A stretch of 64,000 nt of DNA from Salinisphaera shabanensis E1L3A (GTDB lineage: Bacteria; Pseudomonadota; Gammaproteobacteria; Nevskiales; Salinisphaeraceae). The notes beneath the pieces were generated by a model. That model was not told the DNA's origin. It ran no database searches and worked only from the letters and a program-made list of their open reading frames with translations. Of the stretch, positions 36,471 through 45,796 are shown one piece after another. Positions within the stretch are counted from its first letter, which is position 1. Every line of letters starts with the position of its first letter. The stretch lies in assembly GCF_000215955.2 (NCBI RefSeq), contig NZ_AFNV02000011.1, positions 1 through 64,000 on the forward strand. The letters run 5' to 3'. Made by a program: the position numbers and the translations under genes.

Positions 36471-37379
36471 ATGCGAGCTCGAAGATTGTTCATTGCCGCG
36501 GCGTTTGTCGCCTGTTGCGCAAGCGCCGCGCCGTCGGTCGCCGCCGAAGACGTGCGTTTCAAGGTGGCGACCACGTTCACCATCCTGGCCGATATGGCGA
36601 GCAACGTTGCAGGCGACCATGCCGAGGTGGTGTCGATCACCAAACCGGGTGCCGAGATTCACGATTATTCGCCCACGCCGCAGGACATCGTCCGCGCCAG
36701 CGATGCCGATCTGATTCTTTACAACGGTTTCAATCTGGAACGCTGGTTCGAGCAGTTCCTGGCCCATCTGGGTGACGTGCCGTCAGCAACGCTCAGCGAC
36801 GGGGTCAAGGCGATTCCCATCGCTGCCGGCGACTATGAAGGCATGGCGAATCCGCATGCCTGGATGGGGCTTGAAGGCGCGGAAATCTATGTCGACAACA
36901 TTCGCGACGCGCTGGTCGAACACGATCCGGACAACGCCGAGGCCTATCGCGACAACGCGGCGGCGTACAAGAAAGAAATTCGCGACACGATCGCGCCGCT
37001 GCGCGAACGGATTGCCGAGATTCCGGCCTCCCAGCGCTGGCTGGTCAGCTGCGAAGGGGCGTTCAGTTATCTGGCCCGCGACTTCGGCATGGAAGAACTG
37101 TATCTGTGGCCGATCAACGCCGAGCGCACAGGGACGCCGCAGCAGGTGCGTAAAGTGGTGGATGGTGTAAAGAAACAGAATATTCCGGCCGTGTTCTGTG
37201 AAAGCACCGTCAATACCTCGCCGGCGCGCCAGGTCGCCCGCGACACGGGCGCGCACTATGGTGGCGTGCTCTATGTGGACTCGCTGTCCGCGGCCGACGG
37301 CCCGGTGCCCACTTATCTGGATCTGCTCCGTGTGGATGCACAGACCATCGCCGATGCTCTGCACAAGCGCCGCGAATGA
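36471..37379 (+). CDS. sitA: Mn/Fe ABC transporter substrate-binding protein (SitA/YfeA-like)
   Basis: Periplasmic cluster A-I binding protein of 302 aa with a signal peptide (cleavage after SVAA, about residue 25). Metal ligands are His64, His129, Glu195 (CEGAFSYL) and Asp270. A Glu at the third position is characteristic of Mn/Fe binders, while Zn binders carry His. ATG 36471 has GGGAG 6 nt upstream. First gene of a four-gene operon with an MntR-like operator upstream. Confidence 0.9.
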   Translation: MRARRLFIAAAFVACCASAAPSVAAEDVRFKVATTFTILADMASNVAGDHAEVVSITKPGAEIHDYSPTPQDIVRASDADLILYNGFNLERWFEQFLAHLGDVPSATLSDGVKAIPIAAGDYEGMANPHAWMGLEGAEIYVDNIRDALVEHDPDNAEAYRDNAAAYKKEIRDTIAPLRERIAEIPASQRWLVSCEGAFSYLARDFGMEELYLWPINAERTGTPQQVRKVVDGVKKQNIPAVFCESTVNTSPARQVARDTGAHYGGVLYVDSLSAADGPVPTYLDLLRVDAQTIADALHKRRE

Positions 37380-37418
37380 TCCATGATCGGAACTCAAACA
37401 AGCGCCGAGGCATGAACC

Positions 37419-38354
37419 ATGGCTGAATCTGCCAGTACGTCGGGCCGGGCCGCGCCGGCAGAAAGCGCCGAGGAGGGCATCATTGCCCGTCACGTCACCG
37501 TGACCTATCGCAACGGTCATACCGCGCTCTACGACGCCAGCTTTGCTACGCCGCGCGGCTCGATCGCCGCGCTCGTGGGCGTCAACGGTGCCGGCAAGTC
37601 CACGCTGTTCAAAGCGATCATGGGTTTCGTACCGGTCGCCGAAGGTGAGATAAGGCTGCTCGGGCGCACGGTCAAGCAGGCGCTCGGCGACAACATGGTG
37701 GCTTATGTGCCGCAGTCCGAAGACGTGGACTGGACGTTTCCGGTGCTGGTCGAAGACGTGGTGATGATGGGTCGCTATGGGCATATGGGCTTTCTACGCC
37801 GGCCCAAGCGGGCTGACCACGAGGCGGTGGAGCTGGCCTTACAGCGTGTCGGCATGACCGACTTTCGGCATCGTCAAATCGGCGAACTCTCGGGCGGTCA
37901 ACGCAAGCGTGTGTTTCTGGCCCGTTCGCTGGCCCAGGACGGCCAGGTGATCCTGCTCGACGAGCCGTTCACCGGCGTGGATGTGGGCACCGAGGAACGC
38001 ATCGTCGGGCTGTTGCGCGAGCTACGTGACGAAGGCCGCGTGATGCTTGTGTCCACGCATAACCTGGGCAGTGTGCCGGAGTTCTGCGACCAGACCGTGC
38101 TGGTAAAAAAGACCGTGCTCGCGTTCGGGCCCACCGACACCACGTTCACCCGCGACAATCTGGAACGCGCCTTTGGCGGTGTGCTGCGGCATTTCAGCCT
38201 CGGCGGCGCGACGCTGCACGATGACGACGATCCGCGCGAGGTCTCGATCATCACCGACGACGAGCGTCCGTTCGTGCACTACGGCGACCCGGTCGAGCAT
38301 GATAGCCGTCGCCAGGCGCCGTTGACCCGCGAACAACGTGAGCGCGACGCGTGA
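37419..38354 (+). CDS. sitB: Mn/Fe ABC transporter ATP-binding protein (SitB-like)
   Basis: ATPase of 311 aa with Walker [10 protein letters not shown], signature [15 protein letters not shown], Walker [13 protein letters not shown] and switch His in VSTHNLG. A C-terminal acidic tail follows the ATPase domain. It energises the two permeases that follow. Its stop overlaps the first permease GTG by 4 nt. Confidence 0.92.
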   Translation: MAESASTSGRAAPAESAEEGIIARHVTVTYRNGHTALYDASFATPRGSIAALVGVNGAGKSTLFKAIMGFVPVAEGEIRLLGRTVKQALGDNMVAYVPQSEDVDWTFPVLVEDVVMMGRYGHMGFLRRPKRADHEAVELALQRVGMTDFRHRQIGELSGGQRKRVFLARSLAQDGQVILLDEPFTGVDVGTEERIVGLLRELRDEGRVMLVSTHNLGSVPEFCDQTVLVKKTVLAFGPTDTTFTRDNLERAFGGVLRHFSLGGATLHDDDDPREVSIITDDERPFVHYGDPVEHDSRRQAPLTREQRERDA

Positions 38355-39274
38355 TCGATACGCTTGTCGAGCCGTTCAACTATACCTACATGCTCAACGC
38401 GATGTGGGTGTCGGCGCTGGTGGGCGGCGTTTGTGCGTTCCTGTCGGCCTATCTCATGCTCAAGGGCTGGTCGCTCATCGGTGATGCGCTCAGTCATTCC
38501 GTCGTGCCTGGCGTGGCGGGCGCCTTCATGCTGGGCCTGCCATTCTCGGTGGGCGCTTTCATTGCCGGTGGTCTGGCGGCCGGCGCGATGCTGTTTCTCA
38601 GCGAGCGATCCGGCCTCAAGATCGACGTGATCATCGGTATCATCTTCACGTCGTTCTTCGGCCTGGGCCTGTTCATGGTCTCGCTGAACCCGATGGCAGT
38701 GAGTATTCAAACCATCGTGATGGGCAATATCCTCGCCATCACGCCTGAAGATACGTTGCAGTTGGCGATCATCGGCTTCGTATCGCTGGCGGTGCTGCTG
38801 GCGAAGTGGAAGGACCTGATGGTCACTTTCTTCGACGAAAATCATGCTCGTTCGATCGGCCTGCGGCCCGATCTGCTCAAGCTGTTGTTCTTCGTGTTGC
38901 TGTCGGCGGCGATTGTTGCAGCGATGATCACGGTGGGCGCATTTCTGGTCATTGCCATGGTGGTCACACCGGGAGCGACCGCGTATCTGTTATCGGATCG
39001 CTTCCCGCGCTTGATTGCGCTGTCGGTGCTCATCGGTACGCTGACCAGCTTCGTCGGCGCCTATATCAGCTATTTCCTGGACGGTGCGACCGGCGGCATC
39101 ATCGTCACGCTGCAAACGCTGATCTTTCTCGCGGCGTTTGTGTTTGCGCCCAAACACGGTCTGCTGGCCAGTCGCCGTAAGGCAGCACGGGTGCTGCACG
39201 AACATCGAACGAAGGCGCACGATGCGCCTGCCGAACCAAAAAAGGTGAATACGCGCGCGGATACGTCGGCATGA
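38351..39274 (+). CDS. sitC: Mn/Fe ABC transporter permease (SitC-like)
   Basis: Permease of 307 aa of the zinc/manganese ABC-3 family with about eight helices ([31 protein letters not shown] opening). GTG start overlaps sitB by 4 nt, and the stop overlaps sitD by 4 nt (ATGA). It forms a heterodimer channel with SitD. Confidence 0.92.
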   Translation: MIDTLVEPFNYTYMLNAMWVSALVGGVCAFLSAYLMLKGWSLIGDALSHSVVPGVAGAFMLGLPFSVGAFIAGGLAAGAMLFLSERSGLKIDVIIGIIFTSFFGLGLFMVSLNPMAVSIQTIVMGNILAITPEDTLQLAIIGFVSLAVLLAKWKDLMVTFFDENHARSIGLRPDLLKLLFFVLLSAAIVAAMITVGAFLVIAMVVTPGATAYLLSDRFPRLIALSVLIGTLTSFVGAYISYFLDGATGGIIVTLQTLIFLAAFVFAPKHGLLASRRKAARVLHEHRTKAHDAPAEPKKVNTRADTSA

Positions 39275-40125
39275 CGATCGATACCCTGCTGCTGCCGTTC
39301 GAGTTCTCGTTCATGCGCAATGCGTTCTGGATCGCGCTGTGCGTGGCGCCACCCACGGCGCTGTTGTCGTGCTTTCTCGTGCTCAAGGGCTGGGCGCTGA
39401 TGGGCGACGGGGCCAGCCACGCCACGCTGCCCGGCGTGGTGCTGGCCTGGATTCTGGGCGCGCCGCTGATCGTTGGCGCGTTCGCTGCTGGCATGGCCTG
39501 CGTACTGGCGACCGGTTATTTGTCACAGAACAGCCGCGTGAAGCAGGACACGGTCTTGGGCGTGGTGTTCTCGGGCATGTTCGCGGTGGGCATCGTCATG
39601 TACACCTGGGTGCACACCAACGAACATCTCACCCATGTGTTGTTCGGCAATATGCTCGGCATCAACCGACAGGATCTGCTGACCTCGGGTGTGATCGGCG
39701 CGGCTGTGTCGGCGCTGTTGGTGCTCAAGTGGAAGGATTTCGTTCTGCATGCCTTCGATCCCGCCCAGGCGCGCGCCTCGGGGCTGAACACCTCGCTGCT
39801 GCACTACGCACTGCTGGTGTGTCTATCGCTGACCATCGTGGCCACGCTGACCTCGGTGGGGCTGATTCTGGCGGTGGGGCTGGTGATCACGCCCGGCGCC
39901 ATCGCCTTTCTGACCGTGCGCAGCTTTGGGCGCATGCTGGTGGTGTCGGTCGGCGTATGCCTGGCCTCGATGCTCGGCGGGGCGTACCTGAGCTTTTTCA
40001 TCGATAGTGCAACCGCGCCGACCATCGTGTTGCTGCTCACCGCGCTGTTCATTCTGGCGTTTGTCTATCGGCTGGCGACGAGCCGGCGAAACTCGCGCCG
40101 CAAAGCCATTCAGGAAGCTGCCTGA
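39271..40125 (+). CDS. sitD: Mn/Fe ABC transporter permease (SitD-like)
   Basis: Second ABC-3 family permease, 284 aa, with the same architecture as SitC (LVLKGWALMGDGASHATLPGVVLAW is the shared early motif). It ends the sitABCD operon in a basic cytosolic tail. No terminator is obvious before the converging DUF6607-like gene. Confidence 0.92.
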   Translation: MTIDTLLLPFEFSFMRNAFWIALCVAPPTALLSCFLVLKGWALMGDGASHATLPGVVLAWILGAPLIVGAFAAGMACVLATGYLSQNSRVKQDTVLGVVFSGMFAVGIVMYTWVHTNEHLTHVLFGNMLGINRQDLLTSGVIGAAVSALLVLKWKDFVLHAFDPAQARASGLNTSLLHYALLVCLSLTIVATLTSVGLILAVGLVITPGAIAFLTVRSFGRMLVVSVGVCLASMLGGAYLSFFIDSATAPTIVLLLTALFILAFVYRLATSRRNSRRKAIQEAA

Positions 40126-40176
40126 CGTGTGCTAACCACGGCGCCAGGGCAGTCGACCTATGAATGCCCGGTGCGC

Positions 40177-41292
40177 TTAGCGGGAGTCGATATACGGCGC
40201 GATTATGGCGGCGAGCGTGTCGGCAAGCGCGTCAGGATCATCGGTTTGAGTCGTCTGCGCCGCATCGAACAGCCGAGCGAACAGGGGCGTATCGTCGACG
40301 GTCGTACGAATTACGAGTCGGTCGTGCACGGCCATTGTACGATCCCAGTAGCGGCGTACGGCAGCCCAGAATGCGTCCGTTTCGGGCCAGTAGGCTTCAG
40401 CTGGGTCAAAGTCGGTATTCCCGATGCGCCGGTAGCGAACCAGGCCAATCTCCTGAGCCAGCGCTGTGGGTTGGCCGTCGGCTTCGCTGATCTTGCGCGC
40501 GCTTTGTTCATGCAGCCAGCCGTGCGGTGCATGCGTGATCGTATGTCGGCCTGTCAGCACATCGTAATCGTCGCGGACGCTGGCCTCGCGGCGCGGCAGG
40601 GGCCGGCCGAAGCGCTCGCTGCGCCAGCTCGCTACGCCATCGTCGTAGTGCCAGCGCCCGAGCGCTTCGTAGCGCAGCGAGTCGTCGACCTGATAGACCG
40701 TCTGCTTCCAGCGCGCGGAGGCTTCGCGATCGGATAGCGCGGCCTTCCGCCAAAGGCGATCGCCGGTGTAGCGCCAGATCGTGGCCGGCTGCCATTGCCA
40801 GCGCTGGCGCCAGTGCTTCATCACCATCGGGTCGCTGATCGCGCCTTCGTCGTCGACAAAGCGCATGACCATGATGTGCTGCAGCTCGATCTCGGTCGGC
40901 GTATCGGCAATCACGAAAACGCGCTCGGTGGCCCAGGAGCGATAAGGGCGCGCATCGCGCTCGATGCCCGGCGCCAAGGCGGCGGTTTCGATGAACTCGA
41001 AGGTTGCGCGGTAATCGCCGGCGAGCGCGCGGATGGCCCGGGCATCGCGCTCGCGCTTGTCCAGTCCGGGCGCCTGGATGTCGTGATAGGCGGCGGGCAC
41101 GGTATCGTCGAGTTCGACCGGCGCGCCGCGGGTCGTACCGCCACGCGGTGTTTGCGCCTTCTCGGAGGCGTTATCGAACCCATGGCTGAAGACATAGGGG
41201 GTCGCGGCATATAGCGTGGGCCCAGCACCCAGCAGGCCGGCCAGCAAGCACAGCAGGGCCGGGAGGCGCTTAATTGGGCCTCGGTCGGTCAT
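40177..41292 (-). CDS. Secreted DUF6607-like protein
   Basis: Protein of 371 aa with a signal peptide (residues 1-29, ending LYAA) and a soluble periplasmic domain rich in Trp and Arg (SWATERVFVIAD, HIMVMRFVDDEGA, MVMKHWRQRWQWQPATIWRY). The pattern fits DUF6607, often seen beside metal TonB receptors but with no known activity. ATG 41292 overlaps the Cu/Zn permease stop by 4 nt (ATGA), so the pair is translationally coupled. The upstream part of the same open frame, to 41970, is antisense noise inside the permease. Confidence 0.7.
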   Translation of the reverse strand: MTDRGPIKRLPALLCLLAGLLGAGPTLYAATPYVFSHGFDNASEKAQTPRGGTTRGAPVELDDTVPAAYHDIQAPGLDKRERDARAIRALAGDYRATFEFIETAALAPGIERDARPYRSWATERVFVIADTPTEIELQHIMVMRFVDDEGAISDPMVMKHWRQRWQWQPATIWRYTGDRLWRKAALSDREASARWKQTVYQVDDSLRYEALGRWHYDDGVASWRSERFGRPLPRREASVRDDYDVLTGRHTITHAPHGWLHEQSARKISEADGQPTALAQEIGLVRYRRIGNTDFDPAEAYWPETDAFWAAVRRYWDRTMAVHDRLVIRTTVDDTPLFARLFDAAQTTQTDDPDALADTLAAIIAPYIDSR

Positions 41293-42482
41293 GCCGGTTT
41301 CAGCCAGCGAAGCAGCGGCGCGCGCACGGGCCGGATCGAGATCGCGATGAGCAGTACTGCTGAAGGCAACGACAGCCATAGCGGCATGACTGCATGGTCC
41401 GCATCGACGCCGGTGGCCAGGTCGATGCCGAAAGCGGCGACCGCGGCATCGGTTGCCAGCCCGAAAGCCAGCGCGCAGGCACCCATACAGCCAAGATAGA
41501 AGCCGGCGAACGCGCTGCCGAATTCCTGGCGCACCGCGCCGATCGTGGCGAGGTTGGTTGCCGGCCCTGCCAGCAAAAATACCAGGACCGCACCCGGCGA
41601 CATGCCCGCCGCGAGCAGCGCGGTCGCGATCGGCGTCGACTGGGTGGCACAGACATACAGGGGCACGCTGATCGCCAGCATGATGAGCATGGCGGTAAAG
41701 CCGCTGCCATAAGTCGCAAGCGTCTGCGGCGGCACCACGGAGAGGGTAACGCCGGCCACGACGAGCCCGACGAGCAGCCAGAGACCGAACTCGTCGAGAA
41801 TGCGAGTGATGGCGTAATGCAGGCCATCCGCCAGACGCGCGCCAACGCCCGGCGGCGTATCGCGCGACGCGCAGCATCCGGCGCTTGCGCTGGTGTCCGC
41901 TGTCGCCGGGGCGACGCCACGCGTTGCCGCTGCCCCAGCCGAGCGGTGGGCACTGGGCTCGCCGCAGCAATCGGTTGGGTCAGTGGTCTGCGCCGGGCTC
42001 GGGGCGCAGCAATCGTCTTTTACACGCGACTTTTCGCAGCAGCCGGCACTGTGTGTCGGCGAGCGGCGGGACGCCGGCATCAGGTGCGAGGCCAGCCCGG
42101 TGATCACGGCGCTGGTGATCGCAGCCGCGGGGCGCACGACCGTGAAGAACGGCCCGAGCAAGGCATAGGAAGCGCCGACCGAATCCGCCCCGGTTTCCGG
42201 CGTGGCGATCAGAAACGATGTGGTCGACGCACGTGAGGCCCCCGATCGGTGCAGACCCACGGCGACCGGGATCACGCTGCAGGAACACAGCGGCAGCGGC
42301 GCGCCGATAAGGGCAGCCTTGACCGTTGGCCAGGCACCGCGCCCGCCCAGCCAGCCTGCGATACGCGCCTGCGGCACGAAAGCGCGGATGCTGGCGGCGA
42401 TCACCAGTCCCAGCAAAAGCCAGGGCGCGGCCTTGAGAAACAGCAGCCATGTATTAACGACGATATCGACGGCGATGGACAT
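41289..42482 (-). CDS. SO_0444-family Cu/Zn efflux permease
   Basis: Permease of 397 aa of the ArsP-like (DUF318) superfamily with two helix bundles. GAPLPLCSCSVIPVAVGLHRSGAS is the membrane Cys motif of the family. A central hydrophilic loop (about residues 145-215) carries four Cys-Cys pairs and is expected to bind soft metals. It probably exports Cu or Zn across the inner membrane. It is coupled to the DUF6607-like gene, and divergent from the truncated receptor. Confidence 0.82.
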   Translation of the reverse strand: MSIAVDIVVNTWLLFLKAAPWLLLGLVIAASIRAFVPQARIAGWLGGRGAWPTVKAALIGAPLPLCSCSVIPVAVGLHRSGASRASTTSFLIATPETGADSVGASYALLGPFFTVVRPAAAITSAVITGLASHLMPASRRSPTHSAGCCEKSRVKDDCCAPSPAQTTDPTDCCGEPSAHRSAGAAATRGVAPATADTSASAGCCASRDTPPGVGARLADGLHYAITRILDEFGLWLLVGLVVAGVTLSVVPPQTLATYGSGFTAMLIMLAISVPLYVCATQSTPIATALLAAGMSPGAVLVFLLAGPATNLATIGAVRQEFGSAFAGFYLGCMGACALAFGLATDAAVAAFGIDLATGVDADHAVMPLWLSLPSAVLLIAISIRPVRAPLLRWLKPA

Positions 42483-42665
42483 GGAAAAAGCGGCCCGAAC
42501 GAAACAGGAGACAGCATACCAGTGGGGGTGGCTGATCCCGCTTCAGTCAGGCCGTGTGCGCGACAAATACGTAACACGTTTGGACGGCTGCTGCGACGAT
42601 TTGCCGCATGGTCGCAAGTGATTGCGGCCGCTAAGGTTCCGCCAATTTTAAGCCTTGGGGGAACC

Positions 42666-43013
42666 ATGTCGCGTATCGCTTTCGGTGTTTTGGCAACGGG
42701 CTGCCTATGGGCGACTGCCGGTTGGGCACAATGGCCGATCGTGCTGGACACGATCGATATCGACGGTCGGATACCGTCCGCCGAACGCCAGACGCGCTCG
42801 CCCGAGCCGGCACAGGCCGATACGGCGTCCACGTTGCGCGACGTACCCAACGCCGCGCTGCTCGACAATGGCGGCATCAGCGGACAGACCCAGTATCGCG
42901 GCAGTGCGGGTTATCGCAATGCCGTACGTATTGACGGCATGGGCATCGCCAGCGGCGGGCCGAACTGGATGGATCCGCCGTTGCACTATGCGCCGGCGGC
43001 GCGGCGGGTTGGA
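42666..43013 (+). pseudogene. TonB-dependent receptor, 5' fragment
   Basis: An intact start (GGGGGAACC before the ATG), signal peptide (ATAGWAQ) and plug with DVPNAALLDNGGISGQTQYRG and DGMGIASGGPNWMDPP, the plug motif of a metal-receptor group. Homology stops near PLHYAPAA (about 43010). Beyond it the sequence reads as the reverse complement of another gene. About 115 residues of an expected 650-750 remain. It looks like a deletion junction with the convergent small-gene set. Confidence 0.75.
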
Positions 43014-43347
43014 CATCGGCATCGAGCGCGCGTGTGGCGTCGGTCGATTCGATACGCAGGCTCAGGGTGTCGTCGTCGATAGCTTCTACGCGAAAGCGGA
43101 TATCGCTGAGCCCGCGCCAGGCCGCGAGCGTGTATTCAGCGCCTACCTGGTCGTCGATGGGGCGGGGCAGTGTCGGCACCACGATGGGCGCGACGAGCGG
43201 ATTGCCCGCGGGCGCGTCGAGTTCGTCGCCGAGCGGGGTACGCGCCTCGGCCGCTGCGTGATCGAAGGTCGGGCGGCCGTTTTCGATAGGCATATCGAAG
43301 CCGCCGACTCGGCGCGCCAGATCGCCGTCATACGTGATTCGAGCCAT
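42877..43347 (-). CDS. Unknown protein, 3' end lost at the receptor junction
   Basis: Open frame of 156 codons. Residues 1 to about 113 look genuine (GFDMPIENGRPTF, DQVGAEYTLAAW, IDDDTLSLRIESTDA). The rest is antisense to the receptor fragment and is probably not native. Its start overlaps the preceding small gene by 20 nt. No family recognised. No signal peptide of its own, so it could also be the continuation of the preceding membrane protein after a frameshift. Confidence 0.45.
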   Translation of the reverse strand: MARITYDGDLARRVGGFDMPIENGRPTFDHAAAEARTPLGDELDAPAGNPLVAPIVVPTLPRPIDDQVGAEYTLAAWRGLSDIRFRVEAIDDDTLSLRIESTDATRALDADVQPAAPPAHSATADPSSSARRWRCPCRQYVRHCDNPHCRDTGSVR

Positions 43348-43531
43348 CGCTTTCTTGGAAGCTGTGGGTATCGAGCGGGTGTTCGGTCACCCGGTGGCCG
43401 ACGACGTAAGTCGTGTTCGAGCCGGCCCCTGCGTCGAATGCGCCCGTACCGTTGTTTGCGAGCCACCAGACAGCGCCGGCACAGGCGATGACCAGCAATG
43501 CAATACCGGCGAATCCGAGCGATTGTTTCAT
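43328..43531 (-). CDS. Small single-pass membrane protein, unknown
   Basis: 67 aa with one helix (residues 6-26, AGIALLVIACAGAVWWLA) and a short periplasmic tail. Start overlaps the preceding gene by 4 nt (ATGA); the end overlaps the next by 20 nt. May be the N-terminal part of the following frame. No homologue recognised. Confidence 0.45.
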   Translation of the reverse strand: MKQSLGFAGIALLVIACAGAVWWLANNGTGAFDAGAGSNTTYVVGHRVTEHPLDTHSFQESDGSNHV

Positions 43532-43869
43532 GGTGTGGTCTCGTGCTGCGCGGGGTTTCGGCGCGCCGTTGTGTTGCGGCTAGCCGACCCGTGGACAGGA
43601 TGCGGCCAGCGGCGTTTTGCGCTGGGCGCTTCGTAATCGAGCGTCAACAGCTGGGCGACATTGCCCCAGATACGAATCCGGCCGCTGTCGTCCACGTAAT
43701 CGCCGACGCTATGCGCGGCCGCCTGCTGTGCCCAGGCAGTGCCGGGCACCTCGTCGTAATGATGTGTCTCGTCGAGCGCCGGGTCGAAGTCGAGCATGTC
43801 TTCATGCGGTGCTATCGCGCTATACACGGCGCGCCCAGACCGGCGACCAAAAGCACGCCTGCAATCCAT
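43528..43869 (-). CDS. Unknown protein, possibly frameshifted at its N terminus
   Basis: 113 codons with a polar, acidic central part (HEDMLDFDPALDETHHYDEVPGTAWAQQ, VGDYVDDSGRIRIWGN). A typical signal sequence (MNRARWIAGVLLVAGLGAP) opens 14 bp upstream at ATG 43883 but in another frame that stops after 23 codons. One missing or extra base near 43830 would join them into a secreted protein. First gene of the three-gene minus-strand set. Family unknown. Confidence 0.4.
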   Translation of the reverse strand: MDCRRAFGRRSGRAVYSAIAPHEDMLDFDPALDETHHYDEVPGTAWAQQAAAHSVGDYVDDSGRIRIWGNVAQLLTLDYEAPSAKRRWPHPVHGSASRNTTARRNPAQHETTP

Positions 43870-44137
43870 CGAGCTCGATTCATCGCGTGCTACAACGTTT
43901 GAATTCAGAGCGCAGGCGCGCTCCAGCGACTGTGGCTATGTCGATCAGGGCCGGGCATCGCGTGCGATCTGCTGCCATGTGTGGGTTACGCGAATGCATA
44001 ACGGCTGGCTGTGTCTCACTATTCAATGAGACGTTCGTTGCGTAACTCGCTGATCTAGGGCATAAAAGAATAGCAGGGGCGAGTAAATTGTTGTATGTGC
44101 ACGCTATTTTAATTGCTGCAATAATATTGAGTGCAAT

Positions 44138-44731
44138 ATGAAAAGCGGGATCGAGCCAACGGTTCTGACCGGTGAACGCGTGCTGCTGGAGCCGCTTGGG
44201 CACGAGCATGAGTCCGAGCTGGCCGAGGCCGTACGGGACGGCGAACTCTGGCGGCTGTGGTACACCTTCGTCCCGGCGCCGGACGCGGTCGAGGCTTATA
44301 TCGACGGGGCACATGCTGAGCAGGCGGCGGGCGGTCTTGCGTTTGCCGTGCGCGATCGCGCCAGCGATACGGTGATCGGGTCGACGCGTTTCTGTCATGT
44401 AGATGCCGGCAACCGTCGGGCCGAGATCGGCTATACCTGGTACGCCCAGCGCTTTCAGCGCACGGCACTCAATACCGAATGCAAACGCCTGATGCTCGCG
44501 CATGCGTTCGAACAGCTCGATGCGATCGCGATCGAATTTCGTACCCATTGGCACAATCGCGCCTCGCGGGCAGCCATTGCCCGTCTGGGCGCCAAACAGG
44601 ACGGCGTGCTGCGCAATCACCAGATCAGCGACGACGGCATCCTGCGCGATACCGTCGTGTTCTCGATCCTGGCGCACGAGTGGCCGGCCGTACGCCAGAA
44701 TCTGGATTTTCAACTCGAACGCCGTGGCTGA
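44138..44731 (+). CDS. GNAT acetyltransferase, RimJ/RimL type
   Basis: 197 aa. A GNAT fold with the GSTRFCHVDAGNRRAEIGYTWY strand and the RimJ/RimL-like R-A-I-A-R-L-G acetyl-CoA region (NRASRAAIARLGA). Expected to acetylate an amino group of a protein or small molecule. It follows an AT-rich promoter-like stretch (44050-44137). That gap also holds a GTCTCA / TGAGAC hairpin near 44010-44031. No operon partner. Confidence 0.83.
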   Translation: MKSGIEPTVLTGERVLLEPLGHEHESELAEAVRDGELWRLWYTFVPAPDAVEAYIDGAHAEQAAGGLAFAVRDRASDTVIGSTRFCHVDAGNRRAEIGYTWYAQRFQRTALNTECKRLMLAHAFEQLDAIAIEFRTHWHNRASRAAIARLGAKQDGVLRNHQISDDGILRDTVVFSILAHEWPAVRQNLDFQLERRG

Positions 44732-44770
44732 GAGGCCCGCACCGGGCTGCGGAGCGGGCGGGCGACTTCG

Positions 44771-45796
44771 CTAGTTCCAGCGATAGGTGATGCTGCCCAG
44801 CACCTCGCGGCCGACGCCGTAGTCGCAGAACGAGCTTGGCTCATTACCGGTGCAATAGATCTTGACGTCGTCGAAGACGTTTTTCGCCGATAGCTGCAGG
44901 CGTACGTCGTCGAATTCATAGCGTATGGCCGCGTCGACGAGCGTCGCCGACGGATAGCGCGCAGTGTTGTCGGCATTACTGAACGCCGAGCCGCGATGGC
45001 GTATGCCCGCGCCGACGCCCAGCCCGTCGAGCACGGGCTGCTGGAACGTATAGTCGAGCCAGAGTTTGGCGATATGTTCGGGGCGGTCGACGACGCGCTT
45101 GCCGTTGGTGACCTGGGCGCCGCCGGCCTCCACGACTTCGACTTCATTCCAGGTATAGCTCGCAATGGCCGACAGTCCGCGCGTGAGATCGAGTTCGGCG
45201 CCCAACTCGACGCCGCGCGAGCGCGTCTCGCCGATCTGGTCCTGGACACTCGGATTGCTGGGTAGCGCGACCAGTTCGTTCTCGCGGCTGATATCGAAGG
45301 CGGCGATCTCGAAGGATGCGTCCCAGCCGACCGGTCGATAGCGCAGCCCGATTTCGTATTGCTCGCCGGAGATCGGCTCGTAGCTGGCGCCGGTGACGTC
45401 GTTGTTGCCGTATTGCGGCGTGAACGATTCGCTATAGCTCATGTAGGGCGCCAGGCCGTTGTCGGCCAGATAGACCAGGCCCGCACGCCAACTCAGGTTG
45501 TTCTGATCGTTCTCGTCGGCGCCCAGCGATTCTTCGCTGACCCAGTCCTGGCGCGCGCCGGCGGTCAACGCCCAGTGGTCGCCGTATTTCACGTGATCTT
45601 GGACGTAGAGTCCGTACTGATCGGCTTCGGTTCGGCTGCGGGTAAAGGTCGTCGGCAGCGAATAGGGCTGGCTGTAATCGGGATCGTAGAGATCCAGTGG
45701 CGGGATATCAGTGGTGGGGTTGCCAAAGCCGCTGTTACGGGCTTCGTAGTCGAGGGTCTTGTAGTCCAGGCCTACGAGCAGGCTGTGTTCGAACCC
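44771..45796 (-). CDS. TonB-dependent siderophore receptor, C-terminal part of a frameshifted gene
   Basis: Barrel strands continuing from the preceding fragment. The sense frame runs from the five-G stretch (45794-45798 on the complement) through LLVGLDYKTLDYEA to the terminal SITYRWN. The first internal Met is at 45592. It is in a different frame from the N-terminal part, and one more G would restore a single receptor of about 737 aa. Confidence 0.85.
   Translation of the reverse strand, partial: GFEHSLLVGLDYKTLDYEARNSGFGNPTTDIPPLDLYDPDYSQPYSLPTTFTRSRTEADQYGLYVQDHVKYGDHWALTAGARQDWVSEESLGADENDQNNLSWRAGLVYLADNGLAPYMSYSESFTPQYGNNDVTGASYEPISGEQYEIGLRYRPVGWDASFEIAAFDISRENELVALPSNPSVQDQIGETRSRGVELGAELDLTRGLSAIASYTWNEVEVVEAGGAQVTNGKRVVDRPEHIAKLWLDYTFQQPVLDGLGVGAGIRHRGSAFSNADNTARYPSATLVDAAIRYEFDDVRLQLSAKNVFDDVKIYCTGNEPSSFCDYGVGREVLGSITYRWN

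Noticed and set aside
40177-41970. Single 597-aa protein covering the DUF6607-like region and part of the permease
   Set aside because: The first 226 codons are antisense-like noise inside the permease; a signal peptide and ATGA coupling mark the true start at 41292.
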